The position numbers and the translations under genes are program-made. 41,641 bases of DNA from positions 1 to 41,641 of the forward strand of contig NZ_VSST01000011.1 in assembly GCF_019402665.1 (NCBI RefSeq). Direction: 5' to 3'. Below, in pieces: positions 8,148 through 16,376 of this stretch. The notes under the pieces were generated by a model. The model saw nothing but the letters and a program-made list of their open reading frames with translations, did not search any database and had not been told where the DNA came from. This DNA comes from Bradyrhizobium canariense. GTDB taxonomy: Bacteria; Pseudomonadota; Alphaproteobacteria; Rhizobiales; Xanthobacteraceae. Numbering within the stretch: the stretch's first letter is position 1; each line of letters begins with the position of its first letter.

Positions 8148-8509
8148 TCAGCGCACCGGCACACCGTAGTAAGCATTCACGGAGCGCGTGGTCGCGGGGT
8201 CACTCCAATTCCAGCTGCTCTCGTCGGCGTCTTTCGGGGCGCCGCGGAGCTGGTCCTGGGTGATGCCGGTGACGTAGCCCCCGAGGTTGGTCGTATCTCA
8301 GCGCCTGCCATGGCAACGGATAGTGATCGTCGCCAATGCCGAGCAGCCCCCCGGAAGCTGAGCACCGCGTACGACACTTTGCCGCTGACCTTGTCGATCA
8401 TGACCCGCTCGATGTAGCCCACCTTTCCTCCGTCGGCCCCGTACACGTTCGTGCCTTCGACCTTGTCGCTTCCGATCAAGCTGAAGGTTTCGCGATCTTC
8501 CATGGCCAT
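8148..8509 (-). pseudogene. PRC-barrel domain protein, two frameshifts
   Basis: The first 50 residues, with ETFSLIGSDKVEGTNVYGAD and ERVMIDKVSGKVSYAVLSF, are a PRC-barrel. An extra C after the SF codons (near 8354) shifts the frame; LLGIGDDHYPLPWQAL then continues in a second frame. A 2-base loss near 8300 shifts it again to GGYVTGITQDQLRGAP and SWNWSD, ending at TGA 8148. Correcting both gives 120 residues, the usual length. GGAGGT precedes the start and a promoter-like motif lies at 8540-8564, so the 5' signals look intact while the reading frame is broken. Confidence 0.7.
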
Positions 8510-8539
8510 GTTGACCTCCCGGATGAATCTTCCGGAGTC

Positions 8540-8564
8540 AACCGGGCGAGAATGGCTCCGTTCC
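8540..8564 (-). promoter_or_regulatory. EcfG-like promoter (GGAAC-N16-GGTT)
   Basis: On the minus strand GGAAC (8564-8560) is followed after 16 bases by GGTT (8543-8540), 31 bases before the PRC-barrel ATG. The consensus for EcfG, the alphaproteobacterial general stress sigma factor, is GGAAC-N16/17-CGTT, so one -10 base differs. The same variant and spacing occur before coxB. Confidence 0.4.
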
Positions 8565-9165
8565 TGGCTGAAGCCCTGGTAATGTTGTTCTCGCCATCGT
8601 CAGCGATGGGGCCACCCCGGACGGCGCGGCCCGCGCTGCCCGTGGGGGGCAAGCAGGTCCAAGGTTCCTGCGGGCAGCGGAATGGCGGAGGGACGCGGCC
8701 TTGCTGGCCTGATTACACCTCTGTGATAAAGGCCGAGGCGCTTTCGCGAAAGCTCTCAGCGCGGTCGCCTTCAGCCGCAGCGGGGATGCGGCGATGGGCC
8801 ACTTCGGAGACGCAACCGTGATACGGAGGTTTGGCGAGGTCCTGGACGACCTGAGTACGCGTGAAGCCGCTGGTTCAGCTTTTTCAAGTCGTACTCGGTG
8901 CGCAGCCGGCCCACGATCGCTCCGATCACCTCCCCGCATCTTGCTGCCCGTCCGACATGATTGCGACCTTCCAGGTGTCATGACAGGGCAAGATGAGATG
9001 GCGATATAGGTCGGCAACTCGCAGCTGTCTTCCATTGTTGGACCTTCGGCCCTTCTAAGCTCCGGAACACGTGCGCGGTCCATACTTCTTGTTTGGCGGC
9101 GCAAACCATCGATGGACTGCCCGACCTTCGTTCAGCCGTCGGAACCGGAAGAAAGGCTCGAAGGA
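8565..9165. other. Intergenic stretch without a convincing gene
   Basis: About 600 bases lie between the PRC-barrel promoter and the palindrome at 9166. Long open frames exist on the minus strand (8538-9104), but they are rich in Arg, Ser and Ala, have no recognisable domain and look like GC-rich shadow frames. Probably decayed sequence. Confidence 0.4.
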
Positions 9166-9181
9166 TGTGAGGCGGCTCACA
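9166..9181. promoter_or_regulatory. CRP-type palindrome TGTGA-N6-TCACA
   Basis: TGTGAGGCGGCTCACA contains both half-sites of the CRP consensus with the exact six-base spacer, 63 bases before the ATG at 9244. A CRP/FNR-family regulator is the likely binder; chance cannot be excluded. Confidence 0.45.
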
Positions 9182-9243
9182 TCACCGGGACCAATTAGAG
9201 CCTACGCCGTCTTGGCGGATACAACACCGGACGGAGATGTCGA

Positions 9244-9447
9244 ATGAAACGCCTTATGCTTTCGCTCGTCACGGCCCTGCTCGTCATCGGTGCGGCGACC
9301 AGCGTGCTCAGACCGCATGCACTTCTTCACTCTGCACAGAGCGGCATGCCAAACATTCAAGAGCTGCAGACAGCCCAGGCGAGCACGCTGGCCGAGCAGG
9401 AGATCGAGGACCGGTCCGTTCTGTTTGCCAGAGGGCGCACGCAATAG
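9244..9447 (+). CDS. Small secreted hypothetical protein (67 aa)
   Basis: The ATG at 9244 follows GGAGATG at a good distance. The N-terminus MKRLMLSLVTALLVIGAATS is a signal peptide or single membrane anchor. The rest (MPNIQELQTAQASTLAEQEI, EDRSVLFARGR) is short and partly helical. No domain is recognised. It converges on the gamma-subunit gene of formate dehydrogenase, 35 bases beyond its stop. The upstream TGTGA-N6-TCACA palindrome suggests control by a CRP-like protein. Confidence 0.7.
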   Translation: MKRLMLSLVTALLVIGAATSVLRPHALLHSAQSGMPNIQELQTAQASTLAEQEIEDRSVLFARGRTQ

Positions 9448-9482
9448 AGCACACCTGACTGGCCCTCTTCAGCCGTTCCCCC

Positions 9483-10484
9483 TCATTCCGCCGCAGCGGT
9501 CACTGGTTGCGGCTTTTGATCGTTCGGCCCGGTTCGCCCACTCTGTTCGTCGAGCCAGAGGCTATGATGTTCGCGTGCCCAGTTGAGGTCGACCTCACCC
9601 GAACCCATGGCCTCGAAAGCCCCCTCCATCCCGATCGTGCCGATGTAGATATGTGCTATCATTGCGGCCACGAATAGCACGGCAACCACGGAGTGGATGA
9701 TCTGGGCCATCTGCATGCCTTCAATGCCGCTGACGTAGAACGGGAACATCAGCTCGTATCCCGTCGCTGCAACGAGGCCGCCCCCGATTACGACGATCCA
9801 GTAAATCATCTTCTGGCCGGCGTTGAAGCGATAGGCCGGTGGATGATCATGGCCGACAATGCCCCCTCCCCGCTTGATCCAGGCGACGTCCACCTTGTTC
9901 GGGAGATTTCCCGCGATCCACTGCAGGAAGATCAGGACGACGCCGACGGTGAACGGGAAACTCAGATAGTTGTGGGCATACTTCGCCCATTGTGACCATT
10001 CGGAGAACGCTTCAAAACCGATCAACGGCAATAACAACGGCCGCCCGAAGGTGATGTTCAGACCCGAGATGGCGAGGATGATGAAGCAGGTCGCTGTCAT
10101 CCAATGCACGAAGCGCTCAAACAGCGTGAAGCGCACAATGGTGCGCCCCGATCGCCCGCTTTCAAGCCGCACCATGCCACGGGTGAGATAGAAGATCACG
10201 AGCAAAGCCAGCATGCCGATAATCGCGACGCCCCCGATCCAGCGCAGCGTGACATTGCGAAACTCCCGCCATTCGCGTCCCTGTGGCTGCTCAAGCACGC
10301 CCGATCTCTGATCCGGAATGCTGACACGGCCCTGGATTCGGTTCAGCTCCTGCAGCAACTGCTGCTCCTTGACGGAGCTTGCGGTCGGATTGACCTGCTG
10401 GGTGCTCGCTGGAGCCGCCATGATCACCAGAAGCAGCGCGCATGCGCCAAATGCCAGGCGAATGAATCTTCCAAATGACGCCAT
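9483..10484 (-). CDS. Formate dehydrogenase gamma subunit (cytochrome b)
   Basis: This 333-residue membrane cytochrome b556-type subunit passes electrons from the beta subunit to the quinone pool. The start at 10484 follows GGGAGG and gives a clean signal peptide (MASFGRFIRLAFGACALLLV). A hydrophobic segment near residues 80-100 precedes the core FERFVHWMTATCFIILAISG. Further helices and the heme-ligand region HNYLSFPFTVGVVLIFLQW, IIHSVVAVLFVAAMIAHIYI and GTIGMEGAFEAMGSGEVD are standard for FdnI/FdoI-type proteins. It is last in the series, 39 bases after the beta subunit. An ATG at 10505 is less likely. Confidence 0.93.
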   Translation of the reverse strand: MASFGRFIRLAFGACALLLVIMAAPASTQQVNPTASSVKEQQLLQELNRIQGRVSIPDQRSGVLEQPQGREWREFRNVTLRWIGGVAIIGMLALLVIFYLTRGMVRLESGRSGRTIVRFTLFERFVHWMTATCFIILAISGLNITFGRPLLLPLIGFEAFSEWSQWAKYAHNYLSFPFTVGVVLIFLQWIAGNLPNKVDVAWIKRGGGIVGHDHPPAYRFNAGQKMIYWIVVIGGGLVAATGYELMFPFYVSGIEGMQMAQIIHSVVAVLFVAAMIAHIYIGTIGMEGAFEAMGSGEVDLNWAREHHSLWLDEQSGRTGPNDQKPQPVTAAAE

Positions 10485-10523
10485 CTGCGCCTCCCGGTAT
10501 CGCATCCTTGACTGTCGTCCGCG

Positions 10524-11120
10524 TCAGGACTCGATCGTCTCGCGATACGCGGTCTTCCAGCCCCACGCGCCGGAGCCGTAGCCGCGCTTCATCACGCGTT
10601 CCTTGTAGATCTGGGCGATAATCTCCCCGTCGCCGGCGAGCAATGACTTCGTCGAACACATTTCGGCACACAGCGGCAACTTGCCCTCCGCCAGCCGGTT
10701 CGCGCCGTACTTCTCGTATTCCTCCTTGCTGCCATCGGCCTCGGGGCCGCCGGCGCAGTAGGTGCATTTGTCCATCTTGCCGCGTGAGCCGAAGTTCCCG
10801 ACCTTGGGATATTGCGGCGCGCCGAACGGACAGGCGTAGAAGCAATAGCCGCAGCCGATGCAGAGGTCCTTGGAGTGCAGCACCACGCCATCGGCGGTGG
10901 TGTAGAAACAGTTCACGGGGCACACGGCTGCGCAGGGTGCGTCGGTGCAGTGCATACAGGCCATCGAGATCGAACGCTCGCCTGGCTTGCCATCATTTAT
11001 GGTGACCACGCGGCGCCGGTTGATACCCCAGGGCACCTCATGCTCGTTCTTGCAGGCGGTGACGCAGGCATTGCACTCGATGCAACGGTCGGCGTCGCAG
11101 AGGAATTTCATACGGGCCAT
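10524..11120 (-). CDS. Formate dehydrogenase beta subunit (4x[4Fe-4S])
   Basis: The 198 residues hold four cysteine groups for [4Fe-4S] clusters: DRCIECNACVTACKNEH, CMHCTDAPCAAVCPVNC, CIGCGYCFYACPFG and CTYC...CAEMC. This is the ferredoxin-like subunit that relays electrons from the alpha-subunit cluster to the gamma-subunit heme. It is shorter than E. coli FdnH (about 294) and lacks that protein's C-terminal membrane helix, so it must be held by the partner subunits. It probably follows the alpha subunit through the Tat system. AAGGAG lies eight bases before the start, and the alpha stop is 12 bases upstream. Confidence 0.94.
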   Translation of the reverse strand: MARMKFLCDADRCIECNACVTACKNEHEVPWGINRRRVVTINDGKPGERSISMACMHCTDAPCAAVCPVNCFYTTADGVVLHSKDLCIGCGYCFYACPFGAPQYPKVGNFGSRGKMDKCTYCAGGPEADGSKEEYEKYGANRLAEGKLPLCAEMCSTKSLLAGDGEIIAQIYKERVMKRGYGSGAWGWKTAYRETIES

Positions 11121-11132
11121 CGTCGTTGCTCC

Positions 11133-14081
11133 TTATGCCGCCGCGATTTGGCAAAGAGTGACCTTCGGTTCCTGCATGCCCGTCGCGGGATCATATCCGT
11201 AGGTCGTGATGGTGTTCGCGCTTTCGCCGAGAACGATCGGATCGGTCCCCTTCGGATAGGCGCTGCGAAGATCCTTCCCTGCCAGCCAGCCGCCGAAATG
11301 GAAGGGCATCCAGGCGACGCCCTTGCCGACACGCTCGGTGACGAGCGCTTTCATCCTCGCTCTGGAATTGTTCTCTGCGCCGGTGACCCAGACCCAGCCG
11401 CCATCCTTGACGCCGCGATCAGCAGCATCGGCCGGGTTGATTTCGATGAACATGTCCTGCTGTAGTTCGGCAAGCCACGGATTGGTACGCGTCTCCTCCC
11501 CACCTCCCTCATACTCGACCAGACGACCCGACGAGAGGATGAGCGGGAACTGCTTGGCAATCCCCTTCTCCACAGCAGCCTTCTGCACCGAAAAGCCGAT
11601 GTTGGGCATGCGAAACTGCTTGGCATCGGGCAGCGTCGGATATTTCTCGACAAGATCGACACGTGGCGTGTAGATCGGCTCGCGATGGACCGGAATCGGA
11701 TCGGGCAGGCCGAAGGCGTTCATGCGTGCCTTGCCGTTGCCGTACGGCACGCAGCCGTGTTTGAGCGCGACCCGCTGGATGCCTCCTGAGAGATCGAGCG
11801 ACCAGGACACCGAATCCGGATTGGTCGGATTGATCTTCATGATCGTGGCCATCTCCGCCTCGGTGAGATCCGTGTCCCAGCCAAGCTTCTTCAGGCTCGC
11901 CAGCGTGAATTCGGGATAGCCGTCCTGGATCTCGGAATCCTTAGAGTAGGATTTGTCGGCCAGCAGGCTGACCTTGCGCGTGGACCCGTCTGGCAGCTTC
12001 TCCTCGCGCTCAATGCCGAAGCGCGGCCGGAACGTGCCGCCGCCGTCCATCACCGCGAGATTGGTGTTGTAGAGCAGCGGCGTGCCGGGATGCCGGACCT
12101 CCGGCGAGCCCCAGCATGGCCACGGCAGACCGTAATAATCGCCGCCGACCTCTGGATCGTCCTTGGGGGCTCGCATCGTCAGCATGTCGAACTTCGCCTG
12201 ATTCTTCATGTGCGCCTTAAGCCGCTCAGGCGATTGCCCGCAATAGCCGGTCGACCAGCTGCCGCGGTTCATTTCGCGCAGCACATCTTCTGCTTCAGGC
12301 AGATCGTTCTCGACCTTGATTTTCTTGAACATCTGGTCGGCGAAGCCGAGCTTCTTGGCCATCAGATAGATGACCTCGAGATCGTCCTTGGATTCGAAGA
12401 TCGGTTTGACGATCTGCTCGCCCCATTGCAGCGAGCGGTTCGAGGCGACGCGCGATCCCTTGCACTCGAATTGCGTGGCCACCGGAAGAATGTAGACGCC
12501 ATCCTTGCGGCCGGCCTCGATCGCCAGCGATGCCCAGGTCGTGGGATGCGGGTCGGCAATGACAAGCAGGTCCAGCGCCTTCAGGCCTTTGAGAGACTCC
12601 GGAATGCGTGTGATGCTGTTGCTGGCGTGTCCCTGGACGAACACTGCCCGCACGTTGTCCTTCTGAGCGACCTGATCTTTCGGCAGCGTTACTGCCTCGA
12701 ACCAGCGGGTCAGAGGAATGCCGGGAGTCTCCATGATCTGCTTGGAATCGAAGCGCGACTTCAGGAATTCGTAGTCAACGTCCCAGACCCGCGACCAGTG
12801 CTTCCACGCGCCCTCGGCGAGACCGTAGTAGAACGGCAACGTCACAATATCGAGCCCAACGTCGGTCGCCCCCTGCACGTTGTCGTGGCCGCGGAAGATG
12901 TTGGCACCCATGCCCGGTCCGCCCACATTGCCGGTCAAGAGCAACAGGATGCAGCTCGCCCTCACATTGGCGGTGCCGACGGTCTTCTGGGTCTGGCCCA
13001 TGGCCCAGATCAAGGTCGACGGCTTCTCGGTGGCGAACAGCTTGGCGACCCGCTTGAGCTGTTCGCCTGGAATGCCGGTGACGCGCTCCACCTCATTCGG
13101 ATTCCATTTCTCCACTTCCTTGCGGAGATCGTCGAAGCCGTAGACGCGCTGCCTGATGAATTCCTTGTCCTCCCAACCGTTCTGAAGGATGTGCCACATG
13201 ATGCCGTAGAGCACCGGAATGTCGGTGCCCGGACGCATCCGCACATATTCCGTGGCGTGCGCAGCGGTGCGTGTCATGCGCGGGTCGATGACGATGAAGT
13301 TGGCCTTTTGCAGCTCCTTGCCCTCGAGCAGATGCTGCAACGAAACCGGATGCGCCTCGGCCGGATTGCCGCCCATGATCATCTGGGTTTTGGCGTTGCG
13401 GATATCGTTGTAGCTATTGGTCATCGCGCCATAGCCCCAAGTATTGGCGACGCCGGTGACAGTGGTCGAATGGCAGATGCGTGCCTGATGGTCGGTGTTG
13501 TTGGTGCCCCAGAACGCCCCGAGCTTGCGGAACAGATAAGCGCCTTCATTGGTCATCTTGGCCGAGCCGAGCCAATAAACGGAATCGGGACCCGATTTTT
13601 CGCGAACTTCGATGATCTTGTCGCCGATCTCGTTGATCGCAGTCTCCCAGGAGACGCGCGTCCATTGCCCGTTTAAGAGCTTCATCGGATAGCGCAAACG
13701 CCGCTCGCTGTGCACCAGCTCGCGTACGGAAGCTCCCTTCGCGCAATGAGATCCTCGATTGATGGGGGAATCCCAGCTCGGCTCCTGGCCGATCCAGACC
13801 CCGTTCAACACCTCCGCGGTCACGGTGCATCCGACCGAACAATGCGTGCAGATGCTTTTCTTGGCGGTGGCCCCGGCGGTCAGCGGACCCGCCACGGCCG
13901 CTTCCGCCTTGCGCACGCCGGAAATCGGCATGGTCCCGAGTGCCGCGAGCGCGCCACCCGCAAGACCGGACCGGCGCAGGAAGGCGCGGCGATCGAGACC
14001 GCCGGTCTGCCTTGCCATGGTGTCGGCGACCGAGCCGCGGCGGACGGATCCGGAATGCTCTTGTGTTCGCTTGATAAGCAC
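11133..14081 (-). CDS. Formate dehydrogenase alpha subunit (molybdopterin, Tat-exported)
   Basis: This 982-residue catalytic subunit oxidises formate to CO2. It starts at a GTG with GGGAGG seven bases upstream. DRRAFLRRSGLAGG (R31-R32) is the twin-arginine signal, so the enzyme faces the periplasm. The [4Fe-4S] site is C78, C81, C85 and C113. The metal ligand is cysteine C203 in QARICHSTTV, where FdnG has selenocysteine; its codon is TGC, so no recoding is needed. The central MopB domains carry GNVGGPGMGANIF, and the C-terminal molybdopterin dinucleotide-binding domain starts near residue 840. A Mo or W bis-MGD cofactor is expected from the family. FdhD, which sulfurates such enzymes, is not in this window. 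Confidence 0.96.
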   Translation of the reverse strand: MLIKRTQEHSGSVRRGSVADTMARQTGGLDRRAFLRRSGLAGGALAALGTMPISGVRKAEAAVAGPLTAGATAKKSICTHCSVGCTVTAEVLNGVWIGQEPSWDSPINRGSHCAKGASVRELVHSERRLRYPMKLLNGQWTRVSWETAINEIGDKIIEVREKSGPDSVYWLGSAKMTNEGAYLFRKLGAFWGTNNTDHQARICHSTTVTGVANTWGYGAMTNSYNDIRNAKTQMIMGGNPAEAHPVSLQHLLEGKELQKANFIVIDPRMTRTAAHATEYVRMRPGTDIPVLYGIMWHILQNGWEDKEFIRQRVYGFDDLRKEVEKWNPNEVERVTGIPGEQLKRVAKLFATEKPSTLIWAMGQTQKTVGTANVRASCILLLLTGNVGGPGMGANIFRGHDNVQGATDVGLDIVTLPFYYGLAEGAWKHWSRVWDVDYEFLKSRFDSKQIMETPGIPLTRWFEAVTLPKDQVAQKDNVRAVFVQGHASNSITRIPESLKGLKALDLLVIADPHPTTWASLAIEAGRKDGVYILPVATQFECKGSRVASNRSLQWGEQIVKPIFESKDDLEVIYLMAKKLGFADQMFKKIKVENDLPEAEDVLREMNRGSWSTGYCGQSPERLKAHMKNQAKFDMLTMRAPKDDPEVGGDYYGLPWPCWGSPEVRHPGTPLLYNTNLAVMDGGGTFRPRFGIEREEKLPDGSTRKVSLLADKSYSKDSEIQDGYPEFTLASLKKLGWDTDLTEAEMATIMKINPTNPDSVSWSLDLSGGIQRVALKHGCVPYGNGKARMNAFGLPDPIPVHREPIYTPRVDLVEKYPTLPDAKQFRMPNIGFSVQKAAVEKGIAKQFPLILSSGRLVEYEGGGEETRTNPWLAELQQDMFIEINPADAADRGVKDGGWVWVTGAENNSRARMKALVTERVGKGVAWMPFHFGGWLAGKDLRSAYPKGTDPIVLGESANTITTYGYDPATGMQEPKVTLCQIAAA

Positions 14082-14093
14082 GGGCGGCCTCCC

Positions 14094-14303
14094 TCAGGCG
14101 GGATAGCGGTTGACGCGGTAATAGGCCTTCACGTGATCGGATTCCTTGTAGCGCGACTTGCGCTTCTCATCGTCATTCTCGCTGTCGGCCTGCGCGGAAC
14201 CGACGAGTGGCGTCGCCAACATGGCCCCAGCGCCTACCGTGCCGATGCCAACCCTGCGGAGGAAGTCGCGCCGTCCGACGATCGCTTTCTTTTCATCGCT
14301 CAT
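14094..14303 (-). CDS. Small Tat-signal protein of the formate dehydrogenase region
   Basis: The start at 14303 follows GGGAGAGGT and gives 69 residues: MSDEKKAIVGRRDFLRRVGI is a clear twin-arginine signal, then a short charged tail ending YKESDHVKAYYRVNRYPA. It matches the 'formate dehydrogenase region TAT target' family (TIGR02811), found next to periplasmic formate dehydrogenases. Its function is not established; it may be a small subunit or a maturation factor. Its ATGA start overlaps the stop of the HTH-TorD gene by four bases, and the alpha subunit begins 12 bases downstream, so it sits in the operon. Confidence 0.88.
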   Translation of the reverse strand: MSDEKKAIVGRRDFLRRVGIGTVGAGAMLATPLVGSAQADSENDDEKRKSRYKESDHVKAYYRVNRYPA

Positions 14304-15124
14304 CGCACCTCTCCCGGACCAGCCTCGCATGGCCACTTCGCGAACGAAAATCCTTGCCTCTCGATCTCGATAAACAGGCGGCCGAACGTGCCGACCGTGC
14401 GGTAGAACCTTGCGCTCGCCGCCTGCTCCATGTCGCCAAACAGACGTCCCATCCAGGACGAAACGTGTTTCTCGAACAGCGCACGCTGCGCAACGAACGG
14501 CGCTTCCCAGCGGCCATCAGCCATTCCGGCCATGATCGCGCAGAGGATGGCGGCATGATCCTCAGGCTCGGAATTGCCCTCGGCGCGCGCGATGCCGAGC
14601 TCCGCGAGATCCGTCCGCAAACGTGACAACGGCCGCTCGTTGAGGAAGCCGGTCAAATAGTAGGAGGCGTAGGGCAGCAACTCACCGCGGCCGAGACCGA
14701 CAAAAAGGTCGAAATATTCACGTTCGACCTGAGCTGCGGTCGTGTGCGAAGCGGCTTCCGCCAAGCCGGCGTGAGCCTGACCGAGTGGCGTGCCGTCTCC
14801 GCTCAAACCCGTAAGCCGATCGAGCAAGCGCTTGGACGGCGCAGCTGCGAGCAAGGCGGCGAGAAGGACATATTCCTGCGCTCGCGCGACATCGATCGGA
14901 TCGATGCTGTCTTGCGATGCCGTGTGTTCGTGATGGTGATCGGGATAGAGATCAGGCCGCAGCTCGGCCCGAGGAACACCTGTTGCAGCTTCGACCGCAA
15001 TCACCCGCTGAGCGGGTATCTTGCTCCAGTTCGAAATCGAGGGCTGGCTGATGTGGATTTTGCGCGCAAGCTGGGCCACGCCGCCTGCGGCGTCAATGGC
15101 GCGATAGAGCCCGGCGTCACGCAC
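14300..15124 (-). CDS. HTH (YdaS-like) - TorD chaperone fusion
   Basis: The start is set at GTG 15124 because GGAGGT lies just upstream; the longer reading from a TTG at 15160 has no such site. Of 274 residues, 1-60 form a Cro/YdaS-type helix-turn-helix (LYRAIDAAGGVAQLARKI, SQPSISNWSK, RVIAVEAATGVPRAELRPDL). After a His-rich linker (DHHHEH), residues 75-274 are a TorD/DmsD-like all-helical chaperone (EREYFDLFVGLGRGELLPYA, YYLTGFLNERPLSRLR, EPEDHAAILCAIMAGM). TorD-type proteins hold molybdoenzymes and their Tat signals until cofactor is loaded. The fused DNA-binding part suggests it may also sense unfilled enzyme and regulate transcription; that is inference. Confidence 0.87.
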   Translation of the reverse strand: MRDAGLYRAIDAAGGVAQLARKIHISQPSISNWSKIPAQRVIAVEAATGVPRAELRPDLYPDHHHEHTASQDSIDPIDVARAQEYVLLAALLAAAPSKRLLDRLTGLSGDGTPLGQAHAGLAEAASHTTAAQVEREYFDLFVGLGRGELLPYASYYLTGFLNERPLSRLRTDLAELGIARAEGNSEPEDHAAILCAIMAGMADGRWEAPFVAQRALFEKHVSSWMGRLFGDMEQAASARFYRTVGTFGRLFIEIERQGFSFAKWPCEAGPGEVR

Positions 15125-15222
15125 ATGGACCTCCGTTGCCTGAGACCCTCGAGCGAGCAATTTTACTTGCGCAACAAAGCGCTAGCAAACCTAGACCTGG
15201 TTCCGCAGACGGTCAATCGCCG

Positions 15223-15266
15223 CTCAATAGGTTGAGGCTATAGCCTTTGGTAGCAACACTATTGAG
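15223..15266. promoter_or_regulatory. Large nested inverted repeat between the DUF3306 and HTH-TorD genes
   Basis: CTCAATAG (15223-15230) pairs with CTATTGAG (15259-15266). The next GTTG and CAAC extend the stem to 12 bp with one bulged base. Inside lies a perfect 12-base palindrome, AGGCTATAGCCT (15235-15246). The outer arm includes the DUF3306 stop codon. No T-run follows on the minus strand, so it is not a standard terminator. It could be an operator for the downstream HTH protein or a structured mRNA element that sets differential expression. Confidence 0.5.
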
Positions 15267-15867
15267 GCAGGGCACTGCCATGTACGCGGCGCGGAACAGT
15301 ATCGGGCTCCATGGCCGGTTGCGATGCAACGGGAGCCGCGATCTCTGTGGGACCGGCTTCATCAGGCGTCTCGGTAAGCCCAGCGGAGTGCACAATATCC
15401 CCATTCGGAACGTCCGAGGACTTCTGCAATTGCGTCGGCGTGTCAGGCTGAGTCTCTGCGGCGTCACGCAGACCCCCGACGATCCGGTCGACCCAGGCTG
15501 CCAGCTCCGCCTGCGAGCAATCGAGCGGTCCAAAGCCCGGCATGGCATTCGGATCGTTAAAGTCCCAGGCGTTCTCGGCGAGCCCCACGAAATCGCGGAT
15601 CGCCGGATCGGCCGTCCAGGCGCGGCGAAGGGCCGCTTGCATCAATTCGGGCGGAATACCTTTGCGCAGGAACGCGGTGATGTCGGTTCCCGCCGCGATC
15701 GCGTCGATCGACGGCAAGCTGCCGAGATCCACGTCCGGTTCGGGCTCGGCCGCGGCGGATGGCACCGCGGCTGCACCGGCCGGCCCGGCTGTTTCCGCTG
15801 GCGGAACATTCGAATTCGACTCGCGCTTGCGACGGGACCAACGTGCGAGAAACTCTTCCTCAGTCAT
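15259..15867 (-). CDS. DUF3306 family protein
   Basis: The 202 residues start MTEEEFLARWSRRKRE, the usual DUF3306 opening. An Ala/Pro-rich linker follows, then the conserved core LPSIDAIAAGTDITAFLRKG with ALRRAWTADPAIRDFVG and ENAWDFNDPNAMPGFG, and a low-complexity tail. The family is found almost only beside formate dehydrogenase genes together with DUF3305; no biochemical role is established. The start overlaps the stop of the DUF3305 gene by four bases (ATGA). Absence of a signal peptide suggests it works in the cytoplasm, perhaps in enzyme maturation. Confidence 0.88.
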   Translation of the reverse strand: MTEEEFLARWSRRKRESNSNVPPAETAGPAGAAAVPSAAAEPEPDVDLGSLPSIDAIAAGTDITAFLRKGIPPELMQAALRRAWTADPAIRDFVGLAENAWDFNDPNAMPGFGPLDCSQAELAAWVDRIVGGLRDAAETQPDTPTQLQKSSDVPNGDIVHSAGLTETPDEAGPTEIAAPVASQPAMEPDTVPRRVHGSALPQ

Positions 15868-16376
15868 TCTTGCCCGCCTTCATGCTGCCGACGCGCCAAA
15901 GCCTCGGGGTCGGCGCGCCGTCGCTCGCGTTTGACGAACTCTCGCTCGACGTGGTGTTCGGCAATGAAGCTTTCAATCAGCTCGCGCACTACCTCGGGCA
16001 TCGGTACGGCTTCAACCAGATTGTCAGCGGCCTCGGTAAACCCCTCTCCTTCCGCGGGATCAGCGGTCGTGGCGGCGATCGCATAAGGCCAAGCTCCCTC
16101 GGATGGGCTCAAGACCACCCAGAGGCTCGGCGTGCCGGAGGCAATATTGTCGCGGTAACGCGCAGTTTCCGACACGTACAGATCAACCGTTGCGCTGCCG
16201 GCATAGAACCAGGTGGTGCCGCCCTGTTCGCGCAAGATTGTCCAGGGCTCCGTGTCCGGTTTGTCAGGCAACACGGCGGCGCTCCGCCAGATGAAATCGC
16301 CCCACGGCAAATCCACCTTGCGCCGTTCGACGACGATACCGACGGGAATACGCTGGAGTGGCAGGGCAACACTCAT
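15864..16376 (-). CDS. DUF3305 family protein
   Basis: The start at 16376 follows GGAGG and forms an ATGA overlap with the DUF6352 stop; the longer reading to 16583 is a shadow. The 170 residues begin MSVALPLQRIPVGIVVERRK and contain VDLPWGDFIWRSAAVLP, TTWFYAGSATVDLYVSETAR and PSLWVVLSPSEG, the DUF3305 pattern, then a charged C-terminus (REFVKRERRRADPEALARR). It is a companion of DUF3306 in formate dehydrogenase clusters, of unknown function. An order conserved with four-base overlaps suggests fixed stoichiometry with its neighbours. Confidence 0.88.
   Translation of the reverse strand: MSVALPLQRIPVGIVVERRKVDLPWGDFIWRSAAVLPDKPDTEPWTILREQGGTTWFYAGSATVDLYVSETARYRDNIASGTPSLWVVLSPSEGAWPYAIAATTADPAEGEGFTEAADNLVEAVPMPEVVRELIESFIAEHHVEREFVKRERRRADPEALARRQHEGGQE

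Noticed and set aside
8538..9104. 188-codon minus-strand frame
   Set aside because: No domain, no ribosome site, very Arg/Ser/Ala-rich; likely chance in GC-rich decayed DNA.
13465..13485. Possible selenocysteine in the formate dehydrogenase
   Set aside because: The active-site codon is an ordinary TGC (C203), with no in-frame TGA in the gene, so no selenocysteine recoding is needed.
12090..13676. 528-codon open frame on the plus strand
   Set aside because: It lies wholly antisense to the formate dehydrogenase alpha subunit; its His/Arg/Asp-rich translation has no domain and is a GC-rich shadow of a real gene.
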